From: Ferrovibrio sp046297595
Lineage (GTDB): Bacteria > Pseudomonadota > Alphaproteobacteria > Ferrovibrionales > Ferrovibrionaceae
Length of the DNA: 64,000 bases
Assembly: GCF_046297595.1 (NCBI RefSeq)
Contig: NZ_JBKBHT010000004.1
Span: forward strand, 310,001 to 374,000
Reading direction: 5' to 3'
The notes beneath the pieces are model-generated. The model saw only the letters and a list, made by a program, of their open reading frames with translations. It did not search any database and was not told the origin of the DNA. The position numbers were made by a program, and so were the translations under genes. This document shows, piece by piece, positions 42,035-51,723 of the stretch; position 1 is the first letter of the stretch, and each line of letters begins with the position of its first letter.

Positions 42035-44476
42035 CGTGCCCGAGATCGGCGCCGCGCCGGCACTGCCGCCCACGCCGGAAATGCCGTCATGCTCGCTCAT
42101 CGAGCCGTCCAGCACGCTGCTGCGCTCGCCCGGCTGCGGCTCGGTGCCGGGGCGGAAGGCTTCCAGGATCACGTTGCGGTCGCCCGGCCGGGCCAGTTCG
42201 CCGGTGGCCGCCTGCACGCGCACCAGCCGCACGCCGGGCGGCACGCGGAACTGGATGTTCGGCTTGTCCTGCAGCGCCTCGGCCATGAAGGCCTTGAACA
42301 CCGGCACCGCCACCGAGGACCCGGTCTCGCGCTTGCCCATGTCGCGCGGCGTGTCGTAGCCGATGAAGACGCCGACGGCCAGGTCGGGGCTGAAGCCCAT
42401 GAACCAGGTGTCCATGCTGTCGTTGGTGGTGCCGGTCTTGCCGGCCAGCGGCTTGCCCAGCTCGCGGATGCGGATGCCGGTGCCGCGCTGTACCACGCCT
42501 TCCAGCATCGAGGTGATCTGATACGCCGTCACGGCATCGATCACCTGCGGGCGCGGATCGGGCAGGGCCGGCTCGGCCTGGTCCTGCCACACGGTGGCCA
42601 GGCAGTCCTGGCAGGGCCGCGTGTCGTGGCGATAGATCGTCGCGCCGCTGCGGTTCTGGATGCGGTCGATCAGCGTCGGCGTGATCTTCTTGCCGCCATT
42701 GACGAACTCGGCATAGGCCGTGGTCATTTTCAGCAAAGTGGTCTCGCCGGCGCCCAAGGCCATGGACAGCACCGGCGGCATGTTGTCGATCACGCCGAAG
42801 CGTTTGGCGTAATCCACCACCTTCTCCATGCCGATGGCCTGGGCCAGGCGCACGGTCATCAGGTTGCGCGACTTCTCGATGCCGACGCGCAGGGTGGACG
42901 GGCCGTAGAACTGGTCGGAATAGTTGCCCGGCTTCCACAGCGGCAGGCCGGGGCCCTGGTCCAGCACGAAGGGCGCATCCAGCACCAGCGACGAGGGCGT
43001 GAAGCCGCTGTCCAATGCCGCGGCATAGATGAAGGGCTTGAACGACGAGCCGGGCTGGCGGTTGGCCTGCGTCGCGCGGTTGAACTGGCTGAGCTTGAAA
43101 TCGAAGCCGCCTACCAGCGCCAGCACGCGGCCGGTATGTGGGTCCATGGCGACCAGGCCGCCGCCCACTTCCGGAATCTGGCGCAGCGCGTAGCCGTTCT
43201 TCGCATTGCCGTCGATGGCTTCCACCGCGACCACATCGCCGGCGGCGATCACCTCGCCGGGCGTGCGCGGCACCGGGCCGAAATGGTCGGGGCCGAATTT
43301 CTTGCGCGCCCAGCGCAGGCCGGCATGGGGCAGGCTGCCCTTGCTGCCGTCGCTGAAACCCAGCTCGGCGCTGTCGTTGTCCACCTTCAGCACCACGCCG
43401 ACGCGCCAGGGCGGCAGGATGCCGGGGATCGGCAGGATGGCATTCAGCTGCGTGCGCCAGTCCTGGCCCGGCATGGTCAGGGCCACGCGGGCGAGCGGGC
43501 CGCGCCAGCCGCCGGCACGGCGGTCATAGGCTTCCAGCCCGTCGCGCAGCACGCGCTCGCCGATCGCCTGCAGCTTCGGGTCCATCGTGGTGCGGACGCT
43601 CAAGCCGCCTTCATAAAGGCCCTTGTCGCCGAATTTCTGCGCCAGGTCGCGGCGCACTTCCTCGGCGAACCAGTCGGCGCGGGCCAGTTCCGATTCCGGC
43701 CGCGTCATCGCCACCAGCGGCGTACTGATGGCGGCGCGCGCCTGCTCCACGCTGATCACACCGTCTTCCTGCAGGCGCTCGATCACCCAGTCGCGGCGCG
43801 CCTTGGCGCGTTCGTAATGGCGCACCGGATGATAGTTGCTCGGCGCCTTGGGCAGGGCGGCCAGATAGGCCGCCTCGGGCAGGGTCAGGTCGTAGAGCGA
43901 CTTGTCGAAATAGACCAGCGCGGCGGCGGCCACGCCATAGGCGCCCGAACCGAGATAGATCTCGTTCAGGTACAGCTCCAGGATCTTGTCCTTGCTGAAG
44001 GTGTTCTCGATGCGGAAAGCGAGGATGGCTTCCTTCGCCTTGCGGCCGAGCGAGACTTCATTGCCGAGCAGGAAATTCTTCGCCACCTGCTGCGTGATGG
44101 TCGAGGCGCCGACCGGCCGGCGGTTCTGCGCCAGGTTCACCACATTCTGGATCACGGCGCGCAGCACGCCCATCGGATCGATGCCGCTATGCTCGTAGAA
44201 ATTCTTGTCCTCGGCCGACAGGAAGGCCTGGATCACCGGTTTCGGGATCGCCTGGATGGGCACGAACAGGCGGCGCTCGCGGGCGAATTCGGCGATCAGG
44301 CGGCCGTCGCCCGCATGCACGCGGGTCGTCACCGGCGGTTCGTATTTCTCCAGCTGTTTGTAGTCGGGCAGGTCGCGGCCGTAATACCACAGCCCGGCCA
44401 GGCCGGCGGCACCGGCGCCGATCACGGCCAGCACGGCGAAGGACAGCAGGAACAGGAAACGCGACAGCAGACGCAT
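42020..44476 (-). CDS. mrcA: Penicillin-binding protein 1A (bifunctional transglycosylase/transpeptidase)
   Basis: This 818-residue inner-membrane enzyme polymerises and cross-links peptidoglycan. A membrane helix lies at residues ~8-32. The GT51 transglycosylase follows (FLSAEDKNFYEHSGIDP with catalytic Glu, then GASTITQQVAKNFLL), then an OB-like insertion and the transpeptidase with SxxK in GSSFKPF, SxN in SRNLM, and KTGTTN. The C-terminal ~60 residues are low-complexity, Gly/Pro/Ser-rich, ending GTGGLY, and its last codons are duplicated after the stop. The start ATG at 44476 fits the membrane anchor. Confidence 0.95.
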   Translation of the reverse strand: MRLLSRFLFLLSFAVLAVIGAGAAGLAGLWYYGRDLPDYKQLEKYEPPVTTRVHAGDGRLIAEFARERRLFVPIQAIPKPVIQAFLSAEDKNFYEHSGIDPMGVLRAVIQNVVNLAQNRRPVGASTITQQVAKNFLLGNEVSLGRKAKEAILAFRIENTFSKDKILELYLNEIYLGSGAYGVAAAALVYFDKSLYDLTLPEAAYLAALPKAPSNYHPVRHYERAKARRDWVIERLQEDGVISVEQARAAISTPLVAMTRPESELARADWFAEEVRRDLAQKFGDKGLYEGGLSVRTTMDPKLQAIGERVLRDGLEAYDRRAGGWRGPLARVALTMPGQDWRTQLNAILPIPGILPPWRVGVVLKVDNDSAELGFSDGSKGSLPHAGLRWARKKFGPDHFGPVPRTPGEVIAAGDVVAVEAIDGNAKNGYALRQIPEVGGGLVAMDPHTGRVLALVGGFDFKLSQFNRATQANRQPGSSFKPFIYAAALDSGFTPSSLVLDAPFVLDQGPGLPLWKPGNYSDQFYGPSTLRVGIEKSRNLMTVRLAQAIGMEKVVDYAKRFGVIDNMPPVLSMALGAGETTLLKMTTAYAEFVNGGKKITPTLIDRIQNRSGATIYRHDTRPCQDCLATVWQDQAEPALPDPRPQVIDAVTAYQITSMLEGVVQRGTGIRIRELGKPLAGKTGTTNDSMDTWFMGFSPDLAVGVFIGYDTPRDMGKRETGSSVAVPVFKAFMAEALQDKPNIQFRVPPGVRLVRVQAATGELARPGDRNVILEAFRPGTEPQPGERSSVLDGSMSEHDGISGVGGSAGAAPISGTGGLY

Positions 44477-44708
44477 GGCACCCCGGGGCGGCCGTTTCTG
44501 GGCCGGTTATCGCGGCCGGAATCTATGGCCGGAATCATAAGCCGGAAAATCGGGCGTACAGGTACTCCCGAAACATTCGCCTGTATAGGCGGATAATTGT
44601 GGCGGTGCCATGGCACGGCAAAGGATAGAGCGCGGGAATCGGGGATTTTCGCGTTCCTCATCATTCAAAGTGGCGCTAGGCTGGGCCGGTGCGGCAACGG
44701 AGGACAGG

Positions 44709-45260
44709 ATGTTCACGCGGCGCGGCATTCTGGGGGTCGGTATGGCAGGCCTGGGGAGTGGCCTGATGGGCTGCGTGACCACGCAGCCGGGCGGCGAGGG
44801 CTGGCGTGTTGGCAATCGCATCCCCGACATCGCGTTGCACAATGCCGAGGGCGCCACCGTGCGCCTCAGCGATTACTCGGATCGCGCCCTGCTGTTCTAT
44901 ATCGGCGGCTACTGGTGCATACATTGCCGGAATGACATGCCGGCGCTGGCCGAGGTCTGGCGCGAATTGCGCCACGATCCGCGCATCGCCTTTGCCGTCA
45001 TGTCCTATGCCGAGCATCCGGAAACCACCCGGCAGTGGCTCAACAACAATATGGGTTTGCGATTTCCTGTGCTGCATCCGCCCACGCGCGGCAGCCGCGT
45101 GCCGCTGGTGAATGGCAGCAACACCGCCTTCGCCGCGCCGACCGTCTATATCCTCACTGCCGGCAACATCATCCACTACTGGCATGTCGGCAGCGGTCGG
45201 GCCCAGAACTACCGCCCCAAACTGCTGGAGGCAGCCGCCGTCATTCCGCCGCGCGCCTGA
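44709..45260 (+). CDS. Thioredoxin-fold (TlpA/AhpC-TSA-like) lipoprotein
   Basis: This 183-residue protein read from ATG 44709 has a basic N terminus, a hydrophobic stretch and a lipobox ending LMGC (about residue 18), so it is a membrane-anchored periplasmic lipoprotein. The thioredoxin domain has the active-site pair in GGYWCIHCRNDMP (C-x-x-C) and a cis-Pro region in FAAPTVYILT. It probably acts as a thiol-disulfide reductase, but an AhpC-TSA-like peroxidase role is possible. It starts divergently from PBP1A and is convergent with the amidase gene. Confidence 0.82.
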   Translation: MFTRRGILGVGMAGLGSGLMGCVTTQPGGEGWRVGNRIPDIALHNAEGATVRLSDYSDRALLFYIGGYWCIHCRNDMPALAEVWRELRHDPRIAFAVMSYAEHPETTRQWLNNNMGLRFPVLHPPTRGSRVPLVNGSNTAFAAPTVYILTAGNIIHYWHVGSGRAQNYRPKLLEAAAVIPPRA

Positions 45261-45269
45261 AGCGCGTCG

Positions 45270-46484
45270 TCAGCGGGTTTCGATGCCGAAGAAGCGGTCG
45301 ATGGCGGCCACCGCCGCCGCCGCAAGCCGGTTGCGGCCGGACTCCGAGAACAGCAGCGCCTCGTCGCCCGGATTGGACAGGTAACCCAGTTCCAGCAGCG
45401 CCGAGGGCACGTCGGGCGCCGACAGCACGCGGAAATTCGCCGCGCGCAGGGCGTTGCGGCGCAGGGCGATGGTATCGCTCATCGACGCGGTGAGCAGGCC
45501 GGCGAAGCGGCCCGACAGCCGCGCCGTGTCGCGCGAGGCGAGGTCGAGCAGGATCGACACCACGTCGTCCACGTCGCGTTCGGCCGCGCTGTCGGCCAAC
45601 TGGTCGGCGCGGTTTTCGCGCAGGGCCAGCGCCTCGGCCTCCAGGTCGGTGGCGGTGTCGGCGCGGGTATAGACGGTGGCGCCGCTGGTGGCGCGGTCGC
45701 CGCGCAGGCTGTCGGCATGGATGGAGAGGAACAGGTCGGCCTCGTGCTTGCGCGCCAGCGCCACGCGGTCGTTCAGCCGCACGAAGCGGTCGCGGTCGCG
45801 CGTCAGGATCACGCGGTAGCGTCCGGTCGCCTGCAGGCGCTGGGCCATCGCCAGCGCCACCGCCAGGGTGATGTCCTTCTCGTGCCGGCCCGAGGCGCTG
45901 ATCGCGCCAGGATCCTGCCCGCCATGGCCGGGGTCCAGCACGATGGTATGCCGGCGGTCGGCCGCATGAGCCGGCGGCGGCGCGATATCCACCGCATTCG
46001 GCAGGGGCAGGATGACGGAGGCGGCGAAGGCCTCGGCATAGGCCTGCGGATCGGCCGGGCGCAGGTCGATCACCAGCCGGTGGCCGCTGGCGCCGAGCGG
46101 TCCGTTTTGCGGCTCCAGCCGGAAGGCGCGCTCCACCACGGCGGGCTCGATCAGGTCGATGGCGATTTCGGTGCGTTCGTCGTGGCGCACCGGCAGGCCC
46201 AGCCCGGCGACCAGGCCGGCGGCATTGGGCTGGGCTGGCGGCGCGGCCCAGCGCAGGCCCGGCAGGAGCAGGACCAGGCCCAGACCGTTGGCCTGGGCGG
46301 AAAGCTCGGCCGATACCGGCTCGGAAGCCTCCACCACCAGGCGGGTCAGGCCGGCATTCAGGCCCAGTTGCAGGCGGGTGACTCGCGCCGGTTCGGCCCC
46401 AGCGGCGACGGGCAGCGCAGCCGGCAGCAGGAATGCAATAATTGCAAGTAAAATCAGTCGCTTGATCGAAAGCCCCGGGGTCAT
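45270..46484 (-). CDS. amiC: N-acetylmuramoyl-L-alanine amidase, AmiC type
   Basis: This 404-residue exported enzyme cleaves the amide bond between MurNAc and the stem peptide and is used in daughter-cell separation. The signal peptide ends VAAGAE. An N-terminal AMIN domain (residues ~30-140) for septal or glycan targeting follows. The Amidase_3 domain has zinc ligands in VLDPGHGGQDPGA (His), HEKDITLAVAL (Glu) and SIHADS (His), and a catalytic Glu in LLELGYLSN. I choose ATG 46484 as it gives a normal signal peptide; a longer start at 46541 exists. No clear ribosome site precedes it. Confidence 0.92.
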   Translation of the reverse strand: MTPGLSIKRLILLAIIAFLLPAALPVAAGAEPARVTRLQLGLNAGLTRLVVEASEPVSAELSAQANGLGLVLLLPGLRWAAPPAQPNAAGLVAGLGLPVRHDERTEIAIDLIEPAVVERAFRLEPQNGPLGASGHRLVIDLRPADPQAYAEAFAASVILPLPNAVDIAPPPAHAADRRHTIVLDPGHGGQDPGAISASGRHEKDITLAVALAMAQRLQATGRYRVILTRDRDRFVRLNDRVALARKHEADLFLSIHADSLRGDRATSGATVYTRADTATDLEAEALALRENRADQLADSAAERDVDDVVSILLDLASRDTARLSGRFAGLLTASMSDTIALRRNALRAANFRVLSAPDVPSALLELGYLSNPGDEALLFSESGRNRLAAAAVAAIDRFFGIETR

Positions 46485-46996
46485 CGTGCGGCGCGGCAAG
46501 AAAGACCTTGTCGGTATGCCCTGCCAAAGCGTACGATGCAATCGCGAATATCCGAGTCAGATCGGACCCTCCGCCCAAAAGCTTGTCCGTCAAGGATTTA
46601 GCCGGCCGGAAGAGCGGAAAGATCGGCGCATCGGCCCTGAGCCAGCCCGCGATAGCCAGTTGTCAGCCCTAAAAGGAGGCGGCCTGGAGCGGATGGCCTC
46701 GGAAGCTGCGCTCAAGACACCCCGGATTTGGAGTGAACCTTCGGGGCGTCCGCCCGGGTCGACGATCCGGCGGGGGCTCGGCAGACCGACAGCGCGCGGC
46801 GCGCCCGGTGGAACCATTATTCCCCGGATGAAGTCCCCCCTCTCGGTCGTCAGGATCATTACCGCCGCAGGCCCGCCGGTTCGTCCGGTCTGGTGTCTCG
46901 CGACGGGCCGATCCGGCCGATGCCAGCCCCGAGAACCAAGGCGCGCCGCCGTTTGTTATTCGCGCGGGCGGCGCCGCGCCGCAGGAATAGTGCCTC
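46485..46996. other. 512-bp intergenic region upstream of RNase E
   Basis: No convincing gene is present in either strand: the open frames here are short and have shadow-like composition. A possible rightward promoter is TTGTCG (46508-46513), an 18-bp spacer and TACGAT (46532-46537). If it is used, rne would have a ~450-nt 5' leader, in line with the long, self-regulating leaders of RNase E mRNAs. This is inference; no defined structure was identified. Confidence 0.35.
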
Positions 46997-49927
46997 ATGG
47001 GCATGCGTATGCTGATCGATGCCACCCATCCGGAGGAAACCCGGGTTGTGGTGGTGAAGGGGACCCGTCTCGAGGAATTCGATTACGAGACCTCCACCAA
47101 ACAGGTGAACAAGGGCAACATCTACCTGGCGCGGGTCACCCGCGTTGAGCCCTCGCTGCAGGCCGCTTTCGTGGAATATGGCGGCAACCGCCATGGCTTC
47201 CTGGCCTTCAGCGAAATCCATCCCGACTATTACCAGATCCCGATCGCCGACCGGCAGGCCCTGCTGGCGCAGCAGGCCGAGGAAGAGGCCGAGGCCGCCG
47301 CCGCCGAGGAGGCCGAACTGGCCGCCGAGGAAGCCCGCGCAGCCGCCAAGGCCGCCGGCGACCATGGCGACGAACATGCCGAGGATCACGGCATCGAGAC
47401 AGTCGACGGCGATTACGACACCGTCGAGGAGATCAAGCCGGACACTCCGACAGAAGGCGCCGAAGCCGCCGCCCAGGGCGAGGCGATTGCCGATGCCGTC
47501 GAGGCAGCCAGTGATGTCGCGGCGCCGGCCTACTGGAACGTGCCGGCCAGCGCCAGCCCGGTGCCGAGCATCAGTGCGCCCGTCGAGGCCGATGAAGCCG
47601 CGCCGCGTGCCGAAAACGACGATGCCGCGCCCGACGTGGCCGATGGCGAAGCTGCCCTGGCTGAGTCCGGCATGGCGGAATCCGGCCAGTCCGAAGAAGG
47701 CCAGTCCGAAGAAAGCCATGCGGAAGAGGCCGCCGAGGCGCGCGCCGAGGAAAACGGCAAGAGCGACGACGAGACCAGCGATGGCCGCCGCCGCCGCCGT
47801 GCCAATGCCTTCCGCCGCTACAAGATACAGGAAGTCATCAAGCGCCGGCAGATCATGCTGGTGCAGGTGGTCAAGGAAGAACGCGGCAACAAGGGCGCCG
47901 CGCTCACCACCTATCTGTCGCTGGCCGGTCGCTATTGCGTGCTGATGCCCAACACCGCGCGCGGCGGCGGCATTTCGCGCAAGATCCAGTCTCAGGCCGA
48001 CCGCAAGCGCCTGAAGGCGATCACGGCGGAGCTGGACATCCAGGACGGCATGGGCGTGATCGTGCGCACCGCCGGCATGGAACGCTCCAAGCCCGAGATC
48101 AAGCGCGATTTCGAATACCTGCTGCGCAGCTGGGACAGCATCCGCGAACGCACGCTGGAATCCTCGGCGCCGGCCCTGATCTATGAAGAGGCCGGGCTGA
48201 TCAAGCGCTCGATCCGCGACCTTTACTCCGACCAGATCGACGAGGTGATCGTCGAGGGCGAGGAGGGCTATCGCTTCGCGCATGACTTCATGCACATGCT
48301 GATGCCGAGCCATGCCGAGCGCGTGAAGCAGTATCAGGACAAGATCCCGCTCTTCACCCGCTATCAGGTCGAGCAGCAGCTCGATGCGATGTTCTCGCCC
48401 ACCGTACAGCTCAAGTCGGGCGGCTATATCGTCATCAACCCGACCGAGGCGCTGGTCTCCATCGACGTGAACTCGGGCAAGTCCACCCGCGAACACAATA
48501 TCGAGGAGACCGCCTACAAGACCAACCTTGAGGCGGCCGAGGAAATCGCCCGCCAGCTCCGCCTGCGCGATCTCGCCGGCCTTGTGGTCATCGACTTCAT
48601 CGACATGGAGGAGAACCGCAACATCCGCAAGGTCGAGCAGCGCCTGAAGGAATGCCTGCGCAACGACCGCGCGCGCATCCAGGTCGGCCGCATCTCGGCC
48701 TTCGGCCTGCTGGAAATGTCGCGCCAGCGTCTGCGGCCGAGCCTGATCGAAAGCTCGACCATGACCTGCCCGCATTGCCAGGGCCGCGGTTATGTGCGGT
48801 CGGTGGAATCCACCGCCCTGCAGGTACTGCGCGCCATCGAGGAGGAGGGCATCCGCGACCGTTCGGCCGAGATCACCGTCTCGACCTCGGCGGAAGTGGC
48901 GATCTACCTGCTCAACCACAAGCGCGAACGCCTGAGCGAGATCGAGCGCCGCTATGTGATGCGCGTGATCCTGGCCGCCGATGCCACCCTGGTGCCGCCC
49001 GATTTCCGCATCGAGCGCAACAAGCCGCGCCAGCCGGGCGAGGTGAATCGCCCCGATCTGGCGCCGCGCCATGAAGCGCCGCGTCCGATCACGCAGGAAT
49101 CGGCCTATGCCGAAACCGATGACGTGGCGGCCGATGAGTCTGAGGGCGAGGAGATGCCCGCACCCGGCGCCGAAGGGGCCGAGGAGGATGGCGATGGCCG
49201 CCGCCGTCGCCGTCGTCGTCGCCGTCGTCGTGGCGGCAAGGACGCACCGCGTGGCGAAGGCAGCGAGGCCGGCGCCGAAGGCGAAAATGATGCCGACGAG
49301 GGCGCTGCCGGCGAGGATGAGGGCGCGGATGCCGCCGCCGACGAGGCTGGCAGCGACGATGGCCAGGACGAGACCGCCCGTGATGATGCCGGCGCCGAAG
49401 CGCGCGACGAGGATGGCGGCGATGGCCGTCGCCGTCGTCGGGGTCGTCGCGGTGGTCGCCGTCGCCGTCGCGATGAAGGCGGCGCACCGGCCGAAGGCGA
49501 GGCAGCGGACCAGGACGCCGCGTCACGCACTGATGCGCCCCGTCAGGATGCCCCCCGCGTCGATGCACCGCGCCCGCGCGAGATGGCGCCGCCTGCGATG
49601 ACGCCGGCCTCCATCGGCGCGCTGCTTGATGGCCTGCCGGGTTACGAATTCGACGATGAGGAACCGGCCCCCGCACGCGCGGCCCCGCCGGCCCCGAAGA
49701 CGGAAGCGCCCGCACCGGCCCCAACTCCAACGCCGGCTCCCGAACCTGCGACGGCTGCTGAACCCGCCGCCGAGGCAACTCCGGCGCCCGCCGCCGCTGC
49801 TCCGGCAGCGTCTGCGCCGGTCGCCACCGGTCCGGTCTTCGAGACCGTGGTGATCAGCACCGATGGCAAGACCGAGAAGGCCGAAGCCGACGCGCCGGCC
49901 CCGAAGAAGGGCTGGTGGCGCCGGTGA
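46997..49927 (+). CDS. rne: Ribonuclease E (alphaproteobacterial type)
   Basis: The 976-residue endoribonuclease is the core of the RNA degradosome. The S1 domain (residues ~38-85 and ~278-320) is split by a ~180-residue Ala/Glu-rich acidic insertion (about 91-272), a known trait of alphaproteobacterial RNase E. The catalytic core has VSIDVNSGKSTREHN and LVVIDFIDMEENRN with the metal-binding Asps, and the zinc-link CPHCQGRG. The C-terminal third is disordered, with alternating acidic stretches and Arg tracts (RRRRRRRRRR and GRRRRRGRRGGRRRRR) expected to bind RNA or partners, then a Pro/Ala-rich end and KKGWWRR. Start MGMRMLIDATHPEET matches the family. Confidence 0.95.
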   Translation: MGMRMLIDATHPEETRVVVVKGTRLEEFDYETSTKQVNKGNIYLARVTRVEPSLQAAFVEYGGNRHGFLAFSEIHPDYYQIPIADRQALLAQQAEEEAEAAAAEEAELAAEEARAAAKAAGDHGDEHAEDHGIETVDGDYDTVEEIKPDTPTEGAEAAAQGEAIADAVEAASDVAAPAYWNVPASASPVPSISAPVEADEAAPRAENDDAAPDVADGEAALAESGMAESGQSEEGQSEESHAEEAAEARAEENGKSDDETSDGRRRRRANAFRRYKIQEVIKRRQIMLVQVVKEERGNKGAALTTYLSLAGRYCVLMPNTARGGGISRKIQSQADRKRLKAITAELDIQDGMGVIVRTAGMERSKPEIKRDFEYLLRSWDSIRERTLESSAPALIYEEAGLIKRSIRDLYSDQIDEVIVEGEEGYRFAHDFMHMLMPSHAERVKQYQDKIPLFTRYQVEQQLDAMFSPTVQLKSGGYIVINPTEALVSIDVNSGKSTREHNIEETAYKTNLEAAEEIARQLRLRDLAGLVVIDFIDMEENRNIRKVEQRLKECLRNDRARIQVGRISAFGLLEMSRQRLRPSLIESSTMTCPHCQGRGYVRSVESTALQVLRAIEEEGIRDRSAEITVSTSAEVAIYLLNHKRERLSEIERRYVMRVILAADATLVPPDFRIERNKPRQPGEVNRPDLAPRHEAPRPITQESAYAETDDVAADESEGEEMPAPGAEGAEEDGDGRRRRRRRRRRRGGKDAPRGEGSEAGAEGENDADEGAAGEDEGADAAADEAGSDDGQDETARDDAGAEARDEDGGDGRRRRRGRRGGRRRRRDEGGAPAEGEAADQDAASRTDAPRQDAPRVDAPRPREMAPPAMTPASIGALLDGLPGYEFDDEEPAPARAAPPAPKTEAPAPAPTPTPAPEPATAAEPAAEATPAPAAAAPAASAPVATGPVFETVVISTDGKTEKAEADAPAPKKGWWRR

Positions 49928-50415
49928 GTCTTCCGGTGAGAGATCCGGTGAACGATGCGAGGATCCGCCGCGCCACGGCGGCGGATGAGACACGCTTGGG
50001 CGCGCTGCAGAAGCGCGCCTATGTGAAATACGTGCCGCGCATCGGCGCCGAGCCGCAGCCGATGACGGAAACACCGGCTGCCCTGCTGCAGACCTACGAG
50101 GTCTGGGTGGTGGATGGCGTCGAGGATGGCCTGGCCGGCGCGCTGGTGCTGCGGTCGGCCGACGATCATCTGCTGATCTGGAGCGTTGCGGTCGATCCGA
50201 CCCAGCAGGGCACGGGGCTGGGCCGCCGCCTGCTCGATTTCGCCGAAGCGCAGGCGCGGACGCGCGGCCTCACCGAAATCCGCCTCTACACCAATGCCCA
50301 GTTCACCGAGAACCGCGAGCTCTATGCCCATCTCGGCTATGCCGAGACTGGCCTGGAAACCTTCGAGGGCCGTGAACTGGTGCATATGGCCAAGTCGCTG
50401 GCGGCGACGGCGTAA
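49915..50415 (+). CDS. GNAT family N-acetyltransferase
   Basis: This protein of up to 166 residues has the acetyl-CoA-binding motif VAVDPTQQGTGLGRRLLDFA (about residues 93-112) and the C-terminal NRELYAHLGYAETG strand typical of GNAT enzymes. Several in-frame GTG codons (49915, 49924, 49936, 49948) could start it. The first has an AAGG 5 bp upstream and would overlap the end of rne by 13 bp, suggesting coupling. The acceptor substrate is unknown. Confidence 0.82.
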   Translation: MAPVSLPVRDPVNDARIRRATAADETRLGALQKRAYVKYVPRIGAEPQPMTETPAALLQTYEVWVVDGVEDGLAGALVLRSADDHLLIWSVAVDPTQQGTGLGRRLLDFAEAQARTRGLTEIRLYTNAQFTENRELYAHLGYAETGLETFEGRELVHMAKSLAATA

Positions 50416-50429
50416 GACACACCACATCG

Positions 50430-50520
50430 CGTCACCCTCGGGCTTGGCCCGAGGGTCCACGTTTTCATTTTCATGTTTTAAAGCAACTCGTGGATCCTCG
50501 GGCCAAGCCCGAGGATGACG
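50430..50520. repeat. Inverted pair of palindromic intergenic repeats
   Basis: Two 32-bp elements (50430-50461 and 50489-50520) are each palindromic (CCTCGGGC TTG GCCCGAGG core, flanked by CGTCA and TCCACG). They are near-perfect inverted copies of one another, with two mismatches and 27 bp between them. They lie between the convergent GNAT and aminotransferase genes and could form two small hairpins or one large cruciform. They belong to the repeat family seen again at 55.5, 56.8 and 59.4 kb. Confidence 0.8.
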
Positions 50521-50536
50521 GCATTTTACGATGCCG

Positions 50537-51694
50537 TCATTTCCGCCAGCCCTTCAGCCGCTTCGCCGCTTCGATCATGCGGTCGGTGCTGCCGGCGAAG
50601 GAATAGCGCATGAAGTAATGGCCGCGGCCGCGGTCGAAATCGAAGCCGGGTGTGGCGGCGATGCCGGTTTCGGCCAGCATGCGCTTGCAGAAGTCGTTCG
50701 CATCATTCGTGAAGCGGCTGATATCGGCGTAGATGTAGAAGGCGCCATCGGCCGGCGCCAGCCTGTCGAAGCCGGCCTGCGGCAGTTCGTTCAGCAGGAT
50801 CTCGCGGTTCTTGGCATAGCGCGCGACGTTTTCTTCCAGCTCGTCATAGGCGCTCATCGCCGCCACGCCGGCCACCTGGCTGATGCCGGGCGCGGAGATG
50901 TAGAAATTCTGCGTCAGGCATTCGATGGGCCGCAGCAGGCTTTCCGGCACCACCATCCAGCCCAACCGCCAGCCGGTCATCGAGAAGTATTTGCTGAAGC
51001 TGTTGATCACGATGGCCTGGTCGGTCAGCGCCAGCACCGACTGCGCGCGGCCGTTATAGGTGATGCCGTGATAGATCTCGTCGACGATCAGCCAGCGGCC
51101 CTTCGCCTTGCAGTCGTCGATCAGCGCCTTCATTTCCGCATCGCCCAGCATGGTGCCGGTGGGGTTGGCCGGGCTGGCCACCAGCACGCCTTTCGCCTGC
51201 GGCGCCTGCGCGTTGATAAGCTGCGGCGTCGGCTGGAAGCGCGTCTCCGGCTCGGTCACGATCATCGCCGGATTGAGGTCGAGGGCCTTCAGGATGTTGC
51301 GATAGGCCGGATAGGCCGGTTCGCCCAGTGCCACCGTGTCGCCGGCATCGAAGGCGGCAAGGAAGGCGAGCTGAAAACCGGCCGAGGAGCCGGTGGTGAC
51401 GACGATGCGCTCCGGCGGCACGTCCAGGCCGTAATAGCTGCGGTAATGGGCCGAGATCGCCGCGCGCAGTTCCGGGATGCCGAGCGCCAGCGTGTAGCCC
51501 AGCGGTTCGCGCTGCGCCGCCGCCACGGCGGCCTCGATGGCCTTGCGCGGCGCCGGCGTGGAGGGCTGGCCCACTTCCATGTGGATCACGTCGCCGCCGG
51601 CGGCCTCGCGCGCGGCGGCCGCCTTCATCACCTCCATCACGAAGAAGGGATCGATGGCGCCGCGACGCGACGGCGACGGGGAAGGGGGCGACAT
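50537..51694 (-). CDS. Class I/II PLP-dependent aminotransferase
   Basis: This 385-residue cytosolic aminotransferase has the PLP-binding Lys in NSFSKYFSMTGWRLGW. ASPANPTGTML (cofactor Asn), VDEIYHGITY (Asp/Tyr) and a C-terminal Arg in FMRYSFAGS fit aspartate/aromatic-type fold I enzymes. I choose ATG 51694; upstream codons in this frame overlap the next gene's coding strand region and lack homology. The amino-acid substrate is not evident. Its neighbour at 51724 is on the same strand, 30 bp upstream. Confidence 0.9.
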   Translation of the reverse strand: MSPPSPSPSRRGAIDPFFVMEVMKAAAAREAAGGDVIHMEVGQPSTPAPRKAIEAAVAAAQREPLGYTLALGIPELRAAISAHYRSYYGLDVPPERIVVTTGSSAGFQLAFLAAFDAGDTVALGEPAYPAYRNILKALDLNPAMIVTEPETRFQPTPQLINAQAPQAKGVLVASPANPTGTMLGDAEMKALIDDCKAKGRWLIVDEIYHGITYNGRAQSVLALTDQAIVINSFSKYFSMTGWRLGWMVVPESLLRPIECLTQNFYISAPGISQVAGVAAMSAYDELEENVARYAKNREILLNELPQAGFDRLAPADGAFYIYADISRFTNDANDFCKRMLAETGIAATPGFDFDRGRGHYFMRYSFAGSTDRMIEAAKRLKGWRK

Positions 51695-51723
51695 GACGGA
51701 CTCCGGAAGCTTTGATGGAAAAC

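Noticed and set aside
42089..44596. An 835-codon + strand frame opposite the PBP1A gene
   Set aside because: PBP1A has complete catalytic motifs on the minus strand; this frame has none.
47270..47800. Acidic low-complexity insertion in RNase E as a possible foreign insertion
   Set aside because: Such an S1-domain insertion is a regular feature of alphaproteobacterial RNase E and the frame is uninterrupted.
46859..49072. A 737-codon minus-strand frame opposite RNase E
   Set aside because: RNase E on the + strand is unambiguous; the antisense frame shows only low-complexity composition.
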